Of a stretch of DNA of 64,000 nt, positions 10,482 through 19,115 are shown piece after piece. Under the pieces are notes generated by a model. The model was not told the DNA's origin. It saw only the letters and a list, made by a program, of their open reading frames with translations, and did no database searches. The stretch is from JANMZO01 sp963763135 (GTDB lineage: Bacteria > Actinomycetota > Acidimicrobiia > Acidimicrobiales > JANYDT01), in assembly GCA_963763135.1 (NCBI GenBank), contig CAVXNJ010000012.1, positions 1 to 64,000 on the forward strand, in the 5' to 3' direction. Within the stretch, counting starts at the first letter, position 1, and every line of letters begins with the position of its first letter. A program made the position numbers and the translations under genes.

Positions 10482-10715
10482 TCAGCACGGCAGAATGGCG
10501 GTGAGATCCCAGACCCGAGCCTGGTCCGCCGGGAGCCGGACGACGACGCTGGGGACCGCCATTCGCTTATCCGCGAAGCGGTCACCGGGCTCGTTGCCGA
10601 TGTAGCGGCGAGCAATGCTTCGCCGGACTTCGGCAACCGCGCTGCCAGCTACCAGAGCGGCGTCGGCACGCACGTCGACAGTCGGGGCCAGGCGGGCCCC
10701 ACCGCCAAGAAGCAC
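10482..10715 (-). pseudogene. Possible C-terminal remnant of a PPOX-type (FMN/F420) flavin-binding protein
   Basis: A 77-codon open frame reading VDVRADAALVAGSAVAEVRR, then IARRYIGNEPGD and VVVRLPADQARVWDL. This resembles the C-terminus of pyridoxamine-phosphate-oxidase-like F420/FMN enzymes (the ARRYLG and VVVR-x-P-x-x-x-x-xWD pattern). Its first codons (MLLGGGARLAP) are made from the edge of repeat array 1, so any real N-terminal part is missing. It may be the tail of a gene cut by the arrival of the repeats. Convergent with pyk. Confidence 0.4.
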
Positions 10716-11614
10716 ACTGCGGCCCCGGCGAGGGCGCAGAGAGTGGAGGAGCGAAGCGACTAAAGCGAGCGAGCCACCGAGACCGGATCAAGGCCGCCAG
10801 CGGAAGGGTGCCGAAGCGCAGCGGAGGCGGGCCCCACCGCCATCGGCACACTGCGGCCCCGGCGAGGGCACAGAGAGCGGAGGGAGCGAAGCGACCAAAG
10901 CGAGCGAGCCACCGAGACCGGATCAAGGCCGCCAGCGGAAGGGTGCCGAAGCGCAGCGGGGCGGGCCCCACCGCCAGGCACAGTGTGTGCAACCACTTAG
11001 ACCTGGCCTAAGAAAACGCACACACTCCAGCAGTAACACGCGGCCCCGGCGAGGGCACAGAGAGCGGAGGGAGCGAAGCGACCAAAGCGAGCGAGCCACC
11101 GAGACCGGATAAAGGCCGCCAGCGGAAGGGTGCCGAAGCGCAGCGGAGGCGGGCCCCACCACCATCGGACACAGTGCGGCCCCGGCGAGGGCGCAGAGAA
11201 ATGAACGAGCGCCAGCGAGAGAATGCAGCGAGCCACCGAGACCGGATCAAGGCCGCCAGCGGAAGGGTGCCAAAGCGCAGCGGAGGCGGGCCCCACCGCC
11301 ATTAGGCACAGACCGGATAAAGGCCGCCAGCGGAAGGGTGCCGAAGCGCAGCGGAGGCGGGCCCCACCGCCAATAAGCACAGTGTGTGCAATCGCCAGAC
11401 CCGAACTAAGAAAACGCACACACTCCCAGCAGTAACACGCGGCCCCGGCGAGGGCACAGAGAGCGGAGGGAGCGAAGCGACCAAAGCGAGCGAGCCACCG
11501 AGACCGGATCAAGGCCGCCAGCGGAAGGGTGCCGAAGCGCAGCGGAGGCGGGCCCCACCGCCATTAAGCACTGTGTGCAACCACTTAGACCTGGTCTAAG
11601 AAAACGCACACACT
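10690..11614. repeat. Repeat array 1: six units of a ~136 bp GC-rich repeat, three with a family-A hairpin
   Basis: Units begin GCGGCCCCGGCGAGGGC and end GGCGGGCCCCACCGCC. Starts are at 10719, 10853, 11040, 11176 (a variant with a changed middle) and 11439; a 5'-truncated unit starts at about 11310, and the tail of another precedes 10719. Unit length is about 136 bp without, and about 187 bp with, the hairpin. Hairpins A lie at 10982-11026, 11381-11424 and 11572-11614: AGTGTGTGC arms, CTTAGACC/GGTCTAAG inner arms, internal loops AACCG and AAAAC. The repeats stay open in several frames on both strands, but the unit is not a multiple of three and has no family-like protein, so no gene is called inside. 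Confidence 0.9.
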
Positions 11615-12588
11615 CCCATGAGGCGTTCGAGGCTTTCGATGACGGGAGCAAACGATTGCCGGTTTATCAGGTGTTCGTCGGTTGCTTCGACGATCCGCCA
11701 TCGGGATTCCTGCAACCAAACCCGACGCTGCATGTCCCGACGCTGCGTCGATGCGGATCCGTGGGTGAAGAACGGGCTGATTTCGAGGGCAACACGCGCC
11801 GCGGGCCACGCCCTGTCCACTTCGACGGAGGTATTTCGACCGAGGATTTGAACCTTGAAATTCGGCGTGGAATGGGGCAGGGATGATTCTCGGATCCATC
11901 GATCGACTTTCTGCTCGTAACGGCTTCGATGGACGATCTGTTGGCCGACCCACGCGTGAAGTTCAGCGAAAAGGGGTGCCCGTCCAACGAAGCGAGACAC
12001 CGGACGTGCCTCCGCTTCCCGAAGAACCCGGGCAACCGAGACGCTGCCTTGGGCGATCGCATAGTCGAGGCAACGGGCCAGATCGGTCTGCGACAACACG
12101 CTCGCCAGCGAGATCAGCGTCGACGACACTTGAGTCATCCGAACGGTGAGCCATGGTTGGGTCCGGTACGGATGCCGGGTTCGGTGGACATCGACGCCGG
12201 ACAAACGCACAGTCGTTTGATTGGGAACAATCAAGGTTGGCTTTCCTGCATAGGCGAAGCCAACGGGTAGTCCGTGCAACAGAGCTGCGGAGACCCCGCC
12301 GACAACCGAGTTCCGAACAGCGAGGCACCCGGCCAGCATTTGCTGTTCCCGCGATTCCTCAACCGCTGCCAGCCGATAAACGCCGGGAAAGATCGGCACG
12401 ATCAGTCCGGCCCGCTTACGCCAATGGAGCGCGTTTTCGGAAAGGCCGACTTCAGCAGCCTGTTGCACTGTGAAGACGCCGAGTTGTCCCGACGCACAGG
12501 CAATCAAGCGACCCTCGAGACCCAATGTGCTGGACCGGGCCGACTTCGGGTGAGGCATGCCGGCGCGGCGTTGGTGTGGAGTTTCCAT
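11596..12588 (-). CDS. AbiEi-like antitoxin-domain protein with a C-terminal nuclease-like domain
   Basis: About 330 residues. The N-terminus (roughly 25-70) matches the AbiEi antitoxin winged-helix domain: GQLGVFTVQQAAEVGLSENA followed by LIVPIFPGVYRLA. The C-terminus resembles the DUF559/VSR-like endonuclease fold: VEVDRAWPAARVALEI, then RRDMQRRVWLQESRWRIVEA. The ATG at 12588 is preceded by GGAG at a 5-base spacing, so it is preferred to the one at 12618. No AbiEii-type toxin lies beside it; such orphans are frequent in actinobacteria and their role is unclear. Its last codons (GVCAFS and the TAG stop) are made from a hairpin A of array 1, so the natural C-terminus may have been replaced. 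It lies exactly between the two arrays. Confidence 0.7.
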   Translation of the reverse strand: METPHQRRAGMPHPKSARSSTLGLEGRLIACASGQLGVFTVQQAAEVGLSENALHWRKRAGLIVPIFPGVYRLAAVEESREQQMLAGCLAVRNSVVGGVSAALLHGLPVGFAYAGKPTLIVPNQTTVRLSGVDVHRTRHPYRTQPWLTVRMTQVSSTLISLASVLSQTDLARCLDYAIAQGSVSVARVLREAEARPVSRFVGRAPLFAELHAWVGQQIVHRSRYEQKVDRWIRESSLPHSTPNFKVQILGRNTSVEVDRAWPAARVALEISPFFTHGSASTQRRDMQRRVWLQESRWRIVEATDEHLINRQSFAPVIESLERLMGVCAFS

Positions 12589-12689
12589 GGGTTCTCCAAA
12601 AAGTTCGGAGCAGCACACATGGGGGAAGAGATCGACAACCTTAGCGAAGGAGTATGACAGCGCACCTCTCGATCAGACGCGATTGAGCC

Positions 12690-13545
12690 GGGCCCACCGC
12701 CATCGGACACAGTGCGGCCCCGGCGAGGGCGCAGAGAGCGGAGGGAGCGAAGCGACCAAAGCGAGCGAGCCACCGAGACCGGATCAAGGCCGCCAGCGGA
12801 AGGGTGCCGAAGCGCAGCGGAGGCGGGCCCCACCGCCATCAAGCACAGTGCGGCCCCGGCGAGGGCGCAGAGAGCGGAGGGAGCGAAGCGACCAAAGCGA
12901 GCGAGCCACCGAGACCGGATCAAGGCCGCCAGCGGAAGGGTGCCGAAGCGCAGCGGAGGCGGGCCCCACCGCCATCAAGGACAGAGTGCGGCCCCGGCGA
13001 GGGCGCAGAGAGCGGAGGGAGCGAAGCGACCAAAGCGAGCGAGCCACCGAGACCGGATCAAGGCCGCCAGCGGAAGGGTGCCGAAGCGCAGCGGAGGCGG
13101 GCCCCACCGCCATCAAGCACAGTGTGTGCAACCGCTTAGACCCGACTAAGAAAACGCACACACTCCCCGCCAAAAGCGGCCCCGGCGAGGGCGCAGAGAG
13201 CGGAGGGAGCGAAGCGACCAAAGCGAGCGAGCCACCGAGACCGGATAAAGGCCGCCAGCGGAAGGGTGCCGAAGCGCAGCGGAGGCGGGCCCCACCGCCA
13301 ATAAGCAGAGTGTGTGCAACCGCCTAGACCCGAACTAAGAAAACGCACACACTCCCCGCAGTAACACGCGGCCCCGGCGAGGGCGCAGAGAGCGGAGGGA
13401 GCGAAGCGACCAAAGCGAGCGAGCCACCGAGACCGGATGAAGGCCGCCAGCGGAAGGGTGCCGAAGCGCAGCGGAGGCGGGCCCCACCGCCATCAAGCAC
13501 AGTGTGTGCAACCGCTTAGACCCGGTCTAAGAAAACGCACACACT
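12690..13545. repeat. Repeat array 2: five units of the same ~136 bp repeat, three with a family-A hairpin
   Basis: Unit starts are at 12714, 12850, 12988, 13176 and 13368, preceded by a truncated unit end at 12690-12713. Spacing is 136 and 138 bp for plain units and 188 and 192 bp for units with a hairpin. Hairpins A are at 13121-13164, 13309-13353 and 13501-13545; the last has perfect AGTGTGTGC/GCACACACT and CTTAGACC/GGTCTAAG arms. Units here are nearly identical to each other and same-oriented with array 1. This is not a CRISPR array: there are no unique spacers. Confidence 0.9.
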
Positions 13546-13565
13546 CCCCGCAAAAAGCGCCGCGG

Positions 13566-14222
13566 TCAAACGCCACGTTCGCTCCAGGTCTCGAGGGGGA
13601 TGCCGGCCGCTTCGAGGCGGTCGATGGCCCACAGCGGCGGAGGGAGTTCGCCGCCGGCGCTGAGCAGCTTGAACATCGGCCCGTCTTCGGCCCAAACGTG
13701 GCAGGTGTTGCGATTCCACGTCAGGGCACGTTCGGCTCGGACCCGACGCGCCTCTTCCGGTGATATTTCATTGTTCGCGTCGACGCCCTTGGCCTCCTGG
13801 ACCCTCGCGCTGAACGGCCACATGCTCTGAATGGCGACCGGGGCCATAGCGTTCAGCAGGGCGCCGATATGGGTGCACGCCCGCGGCCCACCGAACATCT
13901 CTCGGACCTTGTGCGTAAAGCCACGGGTGATGGACAGTCCGATCAGCTGGTCATAGCGCGGAAGGGTGTCGCGGCATTCGACATTCGGACGCACGTGCAT
14001 CTGCGTCGTGACCTCTTTGATCGTCATCGTGGCCGCTTCGACGAGCAGATCGACCTGCATGTGGTGGACCGTCATCGGGTCGTTTTCATCGATCCCCCAA
14101 AGCCCATGGGGGTTCACATCCCGGAGGTGTCCAATCAGACGGAAATGCTTGTCGTCTTCGAACACCGATTCAATTTCATAAGCGCGCGTATGGAGGAGAT
14201 GTTTCGCAACAGGAGAATTCAC
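13566..14222 (-). CDS. DUF2889 family protein
   Basis: Conserved protein of unknown function, 218 residues. Family features are RAYEIESVFEDDKHFRLIGH, the HHMQVDLLVEAATMTIKEV strand pair, ECRDTLPRYDQLIGLSITRG and the Cys/His segment FGGPRACTHIGALLNAM; the conserved Cys and His suggest a metal or catalytic site. The start at 14222 overlaps the 3' end of the Sua5 fusion gene by 46 bp, so the two may be cotranscribed. The gene ends 20 bp before the last hairpin of array 2, which could act as its terminator. Confidence 0.8.
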   Translation of the reverse strand: MNSPVAKHLLHTRAYEIESVFEDDKHFRLIGHLRDVNPHGLWGIDENDPMTVHHMQVDLLVEAATMTIKEVTTQMHVRPNVECRDTLPRYDQLIGLSITRGFTHKVREMFGGPRACTHIGALLNAMAPVAIQSMWPFSARVQEAKGVDANNEISPEEARRVRAERALTWNRNTCHVWAEDGPMFKLLSAGGELPPPLWAIDRLEAAGIPLETWSERGV

Positions 14223-15801
14223 CGTCCAATTTTGGCAGACCCAGCGAGCAGTTGGCGAAACATGGGCTCAGCGGCCCGAACCCTGCTGCGCGACGACGGA
14301 GCCGGTCGTTCACCGCGTGGCCCAAACCATCGTCGGACGGGGTGACCACGACGAGGACGTCGAGCTCCCGCCGATCCGCCTCCCGTAAGCGCGCGTACAA
14401 AATTGGGGCGAGGGTCTCACCGACGTAGGGATCGGGCGCGTCCAACCGGACAACGTCTGCCTCGGCCGGGAGAAGCGGGTCGGGTCCGAGGTAGCCGACC
14501 CGCTGGCCGCTCTCCGAAAGTTCACCGACCCGGGCCGAAGCCGCATCGGCTGAGACGACCAGAACCCCCGCCATCGGGGCGTAGTGGGCCGCGAGCATTC
14601 CAGGCGCCCGAGCTGGACCGGTCGCCACCCGCTCGACCGGCTCTCCCAGAACGGCCTCGATGTCGACGACGGGACAGCCCCCCGGACGCAGGATCGTCGG
14701 CACCGCAGTGGTCAGGTCGAGAATCGTGGACTCAACCCCAACCGAACATGGCCCACCGTCGACCACGAGATCGCCCACGGCGAGATAGGCCGCGAGGTCA
14801 CCATAGGCGTCGGAGGCCGTGGTCGGGCTGACCCGACCGAAGCGGTTCGCCGACGGTGCCGCGATGCCGGCGTTGGCCGGCAATAGCCCGAGAACGGCCA
14901 AGGTATCGGCATGACGGGGTACGCGCATCGCCACCGTCTCCAAGCCGCCGGTCACCTCATAGGGCACCCACGGAGCCTTTCGAAGCACGAGGGTAAGGGG
15001 TCCCGGCCAGAGCCGCTCAGCCAGCTTCCACGCTGACTCGGGTACGTCGATCGCCCAGTGGTTGAGCGCCTCGCGGTTCGCCACGTGAACGATCAACGGG
15101 TGGTCAACCGGGCGCCCCTTCGTGGCAAAGACGCGGCGCACCGCGACAGGATCTGACGCCAACGCCCCGAGCCCATACACGGTCTCGGTCGGGAGGATGA
15201 CGAGGTGGCCATCGGCCAGCGCCCGGGCGGCGTCGCCGATCGGATCGGGGTGCCCCGAGCGAACGGCCCAATCTGACCCACCGGTCGCTCCACCGGTCGC
15301 TCCATCCGTCGCCCCACTGATAAGTGCGCGCACCATCACGATGGGCTTGGGTGAATGCGGCGACGCATGACCATATGTACGCTTAGGGTCAACGACGAAG
15401 CCGCGACGAGCGTAGTAGCGGCAGAGTTGGGGTTGGTAGAGCGATACCGCCAGCACCAACTCACGCACCCCCCAGGAACGGACGACGTCGACCGCAGCAT
15501 CGATGAGTTGCGACGCCAGGCCGTGCCCCCGGTCCGCCCGCGAGGGAACCGCCAACTTCGTCAGTTCCGCCGTCTCCTCGCTCGCTCCGGGTACGACAAT
15601 GACCGACCCGACAGGGACACCCGAACCGTTTCGCGCTACCAGCGCAACCGCTCCTTCGGCGAACAGCGCCTCAGCGTCGGAGATGGAGAAGCGCTGGCCG
15701 CTCGACCTGGCGTCGACGGTGCCCCGCCATGCCGCCAGGGTGAGTTCGGTGACCAGGACGGCGTCGGAACTCGGCGCGATGGTGACGTCGGCCGAAGCCA
15801 T
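14176..15801 (-). CDS. GNAT acetyltransferase fused to L-threonylcarbamoyladenylate synthase (Sua5/TsaC)
   Basis: Two enzymes in one 541-residue chain. Residues 1-165 are a GNAT domain with the acetyl-CoA loop SRADRGHGLASQL (87-99) and a YYARRGF motif. A Gly/Ala/Thr linker made of short repeats (162-180) leads to a YrdC/Sua5 domain: PTETVYGLG (204-212), KGRPVDHPLIVH (228-239), SANRFGRVSPT (317-327). The Sua5 C-terminal domain follows, with PGMLAAHYAP (400-409). Sua5 makes threonylcarbamoyl-AMP from Thr, bicarbonate and ATP for tRNA t6A37. The family usually ends at DRLRRRAAG (499-507); the 34-residue tail is extra and overlaps DUF2889. The GNAT half may be RimI-like, but its substrate is unknown. 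Confidence 0.85.
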   Translation of the reverse strand: MASADVTIAPSSDAVLVTELTLAAWRGTVDARSSGQRFSISDAEALFAEGAVALVARNGSGVPVGSVIVVPGASEETAELTKLAVPSRADRGHGLASQLIDAAVDVVRSWGVRELVLAVSLYQPQLCRYYARRGFVVDPKRTYGHASPHSPKPIVMVRALISGATDGATGGATGGSDWAVRSGHPDPIGDAARALADGHLVILPTETVYGLGALASDPVAVRRVFATKGRPVDHPLIVHVANREALNHWAIDVPESAWKLAERLWPGPLTLVLRKAPWVPYEVTGGLETVAMRVPRHADTLAVLGLLPANAGIAAPSANRFGRVSPTTASDAYGDLAAYLAVGDLVVDGGPCSVGVESTILDLTTAVPTILRPGGCPVVDIEAVLGEPVERVATGPARAPGMLAAHYAPMAGVLVVSADAASARVGELSESGQRVGYLGPDPLLPAEADVVRLDAPDPYVGETLAPILYARLREADRRELDVLVVVTPSDDGLGHAVNDRLRRRAAGFGPLSPCFANCSLGLPKLDGEFSCCETSPPYARL

Positions 15802-15813
15802 GACAGAAATCGC

Positions 15814-17568
15814 CTATTCGATGCCGAAGAGGTACGGGTAGAGCGGCTGCCCGCCGTGGTGCACCTCGGCGACCGAGTCGGGCCGGTTGTCGGCCAGCCA
15901 CTCGGTGATCGTGCGGGTGACCGATGCCGATGCGCCCTCCCCTTCGATCACGGTCACGATTTCGTGCGTTGGCGTCACGAGAACGTCGAGCAGACCGATG
16001 CACGCGTCGGCCAGCTGTCGTTGCACGACGACGATGCCGCCGCTTTGCGCGATCCCCAGGTGGTCACCTTCGTTGATCGCACCGGCGTCGGACGACGAGT
16101 CGCGGACGGCCTTCGTGATCTCACCCGAGACGATCGCCGCCGAAGCTGTCCGCATCGCAGCGGCATTCACGTCGGCGCTTCCCTCGGGGTCGTACTGCAT
16201 TGCTGCGGCCAGCCCTTCAGCGACTCCACGGGTGCCGATGACCCGCACCGTCTTCGACGTCAGCGGAGCAACCTGCTCGGCCACCGGGATGATGTTCTTG
16301 TTGTTCGGCAGGATCATCACCGACGAGGCCGGGGCGGCTTCGACCGCCTCGAGCAATTGCGCCGTGGACGGGTTCATCGACTGCCCACCGGTGACGACCT
16401 GCTGCACCCCGAGCGAATAGAACAGGCGGCGAATGCCATCGCCGGTCGCGACCGCCACCACTGCCGTGGCGCAGGGCGTGTGAACATGCGGCGGTTCTTC
16501 CAGGACTCCGCCCGCCTCAGTGGCCTCGCGGACCCACCGCTCTTCTTCGACTTCTTCGAGAAGATCGGTGACCCGGATCTTGCGCGGCTTGCCGATGTCG
16601 ATCGCGGCCTCGATCGCGGCGCCGATGTCGTCGGTGTGGATGTGACAGTTCCAGATGCCGTCGCCACCTACGACCACGATCGAGTCGCCGATCGAAGCCC
16701 AGGCGTCTTTGAAGCCGGCGATCGAGGTGTCGGGTGCCTCGAGGAAGTACATCACCTCGTAGCGGAGATCAGCGATACCCGGCACGCCACCGCGGGGTTC
16801 GGACGCATCGGAACTGCGCCGGGAAGCGACCCGGCTGTCGGCCATGGTCCCGCCGGGAGCTTCTACGGCCGGAATGTATCGGCCGTCGAGGAGCGCAAGC
16901 GCGGCGTCGAGCAGCAGGCAGAAACCGGCTCCGCCGGCATCGACGACACCGGCGTTCTTCAGGACGGGCAGCAGCTCGGGGGTTTGGGCCAGCGCCACCC
17001 CGGCCGAAGTTCGGGCGGCTTCCAGAACACCGAGCAACGAGGAACCGGTCGTCACCGCGTCGGCGGCACCTTCAGCGGCGCTGCGCACGACCGTGAGGAT
17101 CGTGCCTTCGATCGGCTTCATGACCGCACCGTAGGCGGCGGTCGAAGCGGCGGTGAGCGCCGCCGCAAAATCGGTCGCACCGACCGCCTGCAACTCCCGG
17201 CAGCCCCCGGCGAGGCCCCGGAGGATCTGCGAGAGGATCACACCGGAATTTCCCCGGGCGCCCATCAGGGAGCCGTGGCTGATGGCCTGGCAGACGGTGG
17301 CCATCTCGGCATCGGCCGGTTGGGTCCAGCCGGCCTTCTGGGCCGCTGCGTCCAACTCCGCCACGACTGATTCGAGCGTGAGTGCCATGTTCGTGCCGGT
17401 ATCGCCGTCGGGGACGGGGTAGACATTGAGCCGGTTCACGGCGTCTTGGTTGGCTCGAAGCGCGTCGCGAAAGCCTCGGATCAACGCGATCAGGTCGCCC
17501 GCGTCGAACGCGGAACGAACAGCCGAAGGGGTCGATTCGCCCGTGCGGGACTCACTGGAAGAGAACAT
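15814..17568 (-). CDS. DAK2-domain kinase, FakA/YloV family
   Basis: 584-residue protein with an N-terminal DhaL-like DAK2 domain (NVYPVPDGDTGTNM, then SHGSLMGARGNSGVILSQ) that binds ADP and Mg, and a C-terminal FakA-type domain (VMILPNNKNIIPVAEQV). Characterised homologues phosphorylate fatty acids bound to FakB/DegV partners; no partner gene is in this window. It is divergent from rpmB, an arrangement conserved in actinobacteria, where recG often follows; here the GNAT-Sua5 gene follows instead, 12 bp downstream. The start ATG at 17568 is 94 bp from rpmB. Confidence 0.85.
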   Translation of the reverse strand: MFSSSESRTGESTPSAVRSAFDAGDLIALIRGFRDALRANQDAVNRLNVYPVPDGDTGTNMALTLESVVAELDAAAQKAGWTQPADAEMATVCQAISHGSLMGARGNSGVILSQILRGLAGGCRELQAVGATDFAAALTAASTAAYGAVMKPIEGTILTVVRSAAEGAADAVTTGSSLLGVLEAARTSAGVALAQTPELLPVLKNAGVVDAGGAGFCLLLDAALALLDGRYIPAVEAPGGTMADSRVASRRSSDASEPRGGVPGIADLRYEVMYFLEAPDTSIAGFKDAWASIGDSIVVVGGDGIWNCHIHTDDIGAAIEAAIDIGKPRKIRVTDLLEEVEEERWVREATEAGGVLEEPPHVHTPCATAVVAVATGDGIRRLFYSLGVQQVVTGGQSMNPSTAQLLEAVEAAPASSVMILPNNKNIIPVAEQVAPLTSKTVRVIGTRGVAEGLAAAMQYDPEGSADVNAAAMRTASAAIVSGEITKAVRDSSSDAGAINEGDHLGIAQSGGIVVVQRQLADACIGLLDVLVTPTHEIVTVIEGEGASASVTRTITEWLADNRPDSVAEVHHGGQPLYPYLFGIE

Positions 17569-17662
17569 GGACCGGAGATGCTATCGTCTTCGGGTTCCAA
17601 GCGGCCTCGTCCGGGTGAAAATCCGTACGTGCGCCAATCTACGTTTCTCTGAGGTAGCGATC

Positions 17663-17860
17663 ATGGCAAGTGTTTGTGAAGTGTGCGGCAAGAAGCCGTC
17701 GTTTGGCATGAGCGTGAGCCATTCGCATATCCGCACCAAGCGTCGCTGGAATCCAAATATCCAGCGCATCCGGGCGATCGTCAACGGCTCGCCCAAGCGT
17801 GTAAACGTCTGCACCGGCTGCCTGCGCGCCGGCAAAGTCGTCAAGAACGTCTCCCGCTAA
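17663..17860 (+). CDS. rpmB: 50S ribosomal protein L28
   Basis: 65-residue ribosomal protein of the large subunit. It has the L28 fold MASVCEVCGKKPSFGMSVSH, then TKRRWNPNIQRIR, and keeps the zinc-ribbon cysteines C5, C8, C50 and C53 (C+ type, zinc-binding). The ATG at 17663 has a GAGG at 17651-17654. An upstream frame is open to 17426 but has no L28 sequence, so the short start is chosen. Divergent from the FakA-like gene; a terminator follows at 17931. Confidence 0.95.
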   Translation: MASVCEVCGKKPSFGMSVSHSHIRTKRRWNPNIQRIRAIVNGSPKRVNVCTGCLRAGKVVKNVSR

Positions 17861-17930
17861 CCCGTCTTCGGCCATTCACGCTTCGCTACCCAGCGGGCGC
17901 CACAGGCTGTAGCGACAATTCCGTTCGAAC

Positions 17931-17953
17931 TGGCCGAGCCCGAGGCTCGGCCA
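17931..17953 (+). terminator. Hairpin terminator after rpmB
   Basis: Perfect 10-bp arms TGGCCGAGCC and GGCTCGGCCA around a CGA loop, followed by TTCGTCTTT. It is 70 bp after the rpmB stop and fits an intrinsic terminator with a modest U-tract. Confidence 0.65.
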
Positions 17954-18116
17954 TTCGTCTTTCCGACGCGCAAGATTCGTTCCCGATCTCGGCGCGATTC
18001 GGCCGGTGAATCGGTCCCGCAATCCGGCCGATGAATCGACACCGGTGTCTATCTCCGACAGACTCACCGACGCACGATCAACGCGTATCGAAACGCGATG
18101 ACACACGGAGGTAACG

Positions 18117-19115
18117 GTGAAGGATTTCTCGGGGAAGATGGCCGTCGTCACGGGCGGCGGCACCGGAATGGGTCGCGAACTGACAAAGCAGTTGGCGTCG
18201 GAGGGCTGCCATGTCGCAATGTGCGATGTGTCACGCGAGGCCATGGACGAAACGGCCGCGATGGCTGTCGAGTTGGCACCTCTCGGAACGCGGGTGACCG
18301 GGTTCGTGGCCGACGTGTCGGTCGCATCGCAGATGGCGGCCTTTCGCGATGAGGTCGTCCGAGCGCACAGCGTGAACTACCTGAACCTGCTGTTCAACAA
18401 TGCGGGAATTGGCGGAGGTGGCAGCATGATCACCGACGGACCCGATGAATGGGAGAAGGTCTTCGGGGTCTGCTGGGGTGGGGTCTACAACGGAACCCGC
18501 ACGTTCCTGCCGTTGCTGATGGAGGCCAAGGAAGGCCACGTCGTCAACACGAGCAGCGTCAACGGGTTCTGGGCGTGTCTCGGACCGCAGGGACCCCACA
18601 CGGCCTACAGCGCAGCCAAATTCGCGGTGAAGGGCTTCACCGAAGCGCTGATGGTCGACTTCCGCGTAAACGCGCCGCACCTCAAGGCGTCGGTGGTCAT
18701 GCCCGGTCACATCGGTACGTCGATCGTGTTCAACTCGGGCGCCGCCTTCGGTCGCAACCCCAAAGAACTCACCGGCGACCACATCGCCGAGTTCCGCACC
18801 CGACTCACGAAACAGGGCATCGACACCGCGGGAGCGTCCGATGAAGACATCAAGTCACTCATCGTGCAACGGGCGGAGTCGTTCCGCGACAACGCGCCGA
18901 CCTCGGCCGACCAGGCAGCGACGATCATCCTCGACGGCGTTCGCAACGACCGGTGGCGCATTCTCGTCGGCGATGATGCGGTCGTTCTCGATGAGATGAT
19001 CCGCAACAGTCCGGAACGAGCGTATGACCCGTCATTTTCCGAGATACTGGCCGAACGCGGCGTGTTCGGTTTCATTCCGCGAGGAGACACACCGGGTCGG
19101 ATCCTCCCCGCCTGA
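18117..19115 (+). CDS. Short-chain dehydrogenase/reductase
   Basis: 332-residue NAD(P)-dependent oxidoreductase. The Rossmann motif is VTGGGTGMGRE, the structural motif FNNAGIGGGG, and the catalytic Ser/Tyr/Lys are in NTSSVNGFW and AYSAAKFAVKG. The C-terminal extension of about 60 residues beyond a basic SDR core is typical of the actinobacterial SDRs of unknown substrate. The GTG start at 18117 has a strong GGAGG at 18106-18110. Single gene; its stop codon is the first codon of a tandem repeat (19113-19190). Confidence 0.85.
   Translation: MKDFSGKMAVVTGGGTGMGRELTKQLASEGCHVAMCDVSREAMDETAAMAVELAPLGTRVTGFVADVSVASQMAAFRDEVVRAHSVNYLNLLFNNAGIGGGGSMITDGPDEWEKVFGVCWGGVYNGTRTFLPLLMEAKEGHVVNTSSVNGFWACLGPQGPHTAYSAAKFAVKGFTEALMVDFRVNAPHLKASVVMPGHIGTSIVFNSGAAFGRNPKELTGDHIAEFRTRLTKQGIDTAGASDEDIKSLIVQRAESFRDNAPTSADQAATIILDGVRNDRWRILVGDDAVVLDEMIRNSPERAYDPSFSEILAERGVFGFIPRGDTPGRILPA

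Noticed and set aside
10453..10763. Extended C-terminus of pyruvate kinase
   Set aside because: It appears only because of a one-base slip near 10385; the neighbouring frame ends with the normal family C-terminus at 10452.
11596..12588. Complete type IV toxin-antitoxin system
   Set aside because: Only the AbiEi-type domain is present; neither neighbour encodes an AbiEii-type nucleotidyltransferase, only repeats are found.
10690..13545. CRISPR array
   Set aside because: Repeat units are far too long, have no unique spacers, and no cas gene is near.
10615..13764. Long open frames in several frames on both strands across the repeat arrays
   Set aside because: They are made from the repeat, stay open because it is GC-rich and lacks stops, change frame at each ~136-bp unit and resemble no protein family.
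15355..17370. 671-codon open frame on the plus strand
   Set aside because: It is the shadow of the FakA-like and Sua5 genes; the opposite strand has full family matches and the plus frame is Arg/His/Asp-rich without motifs.
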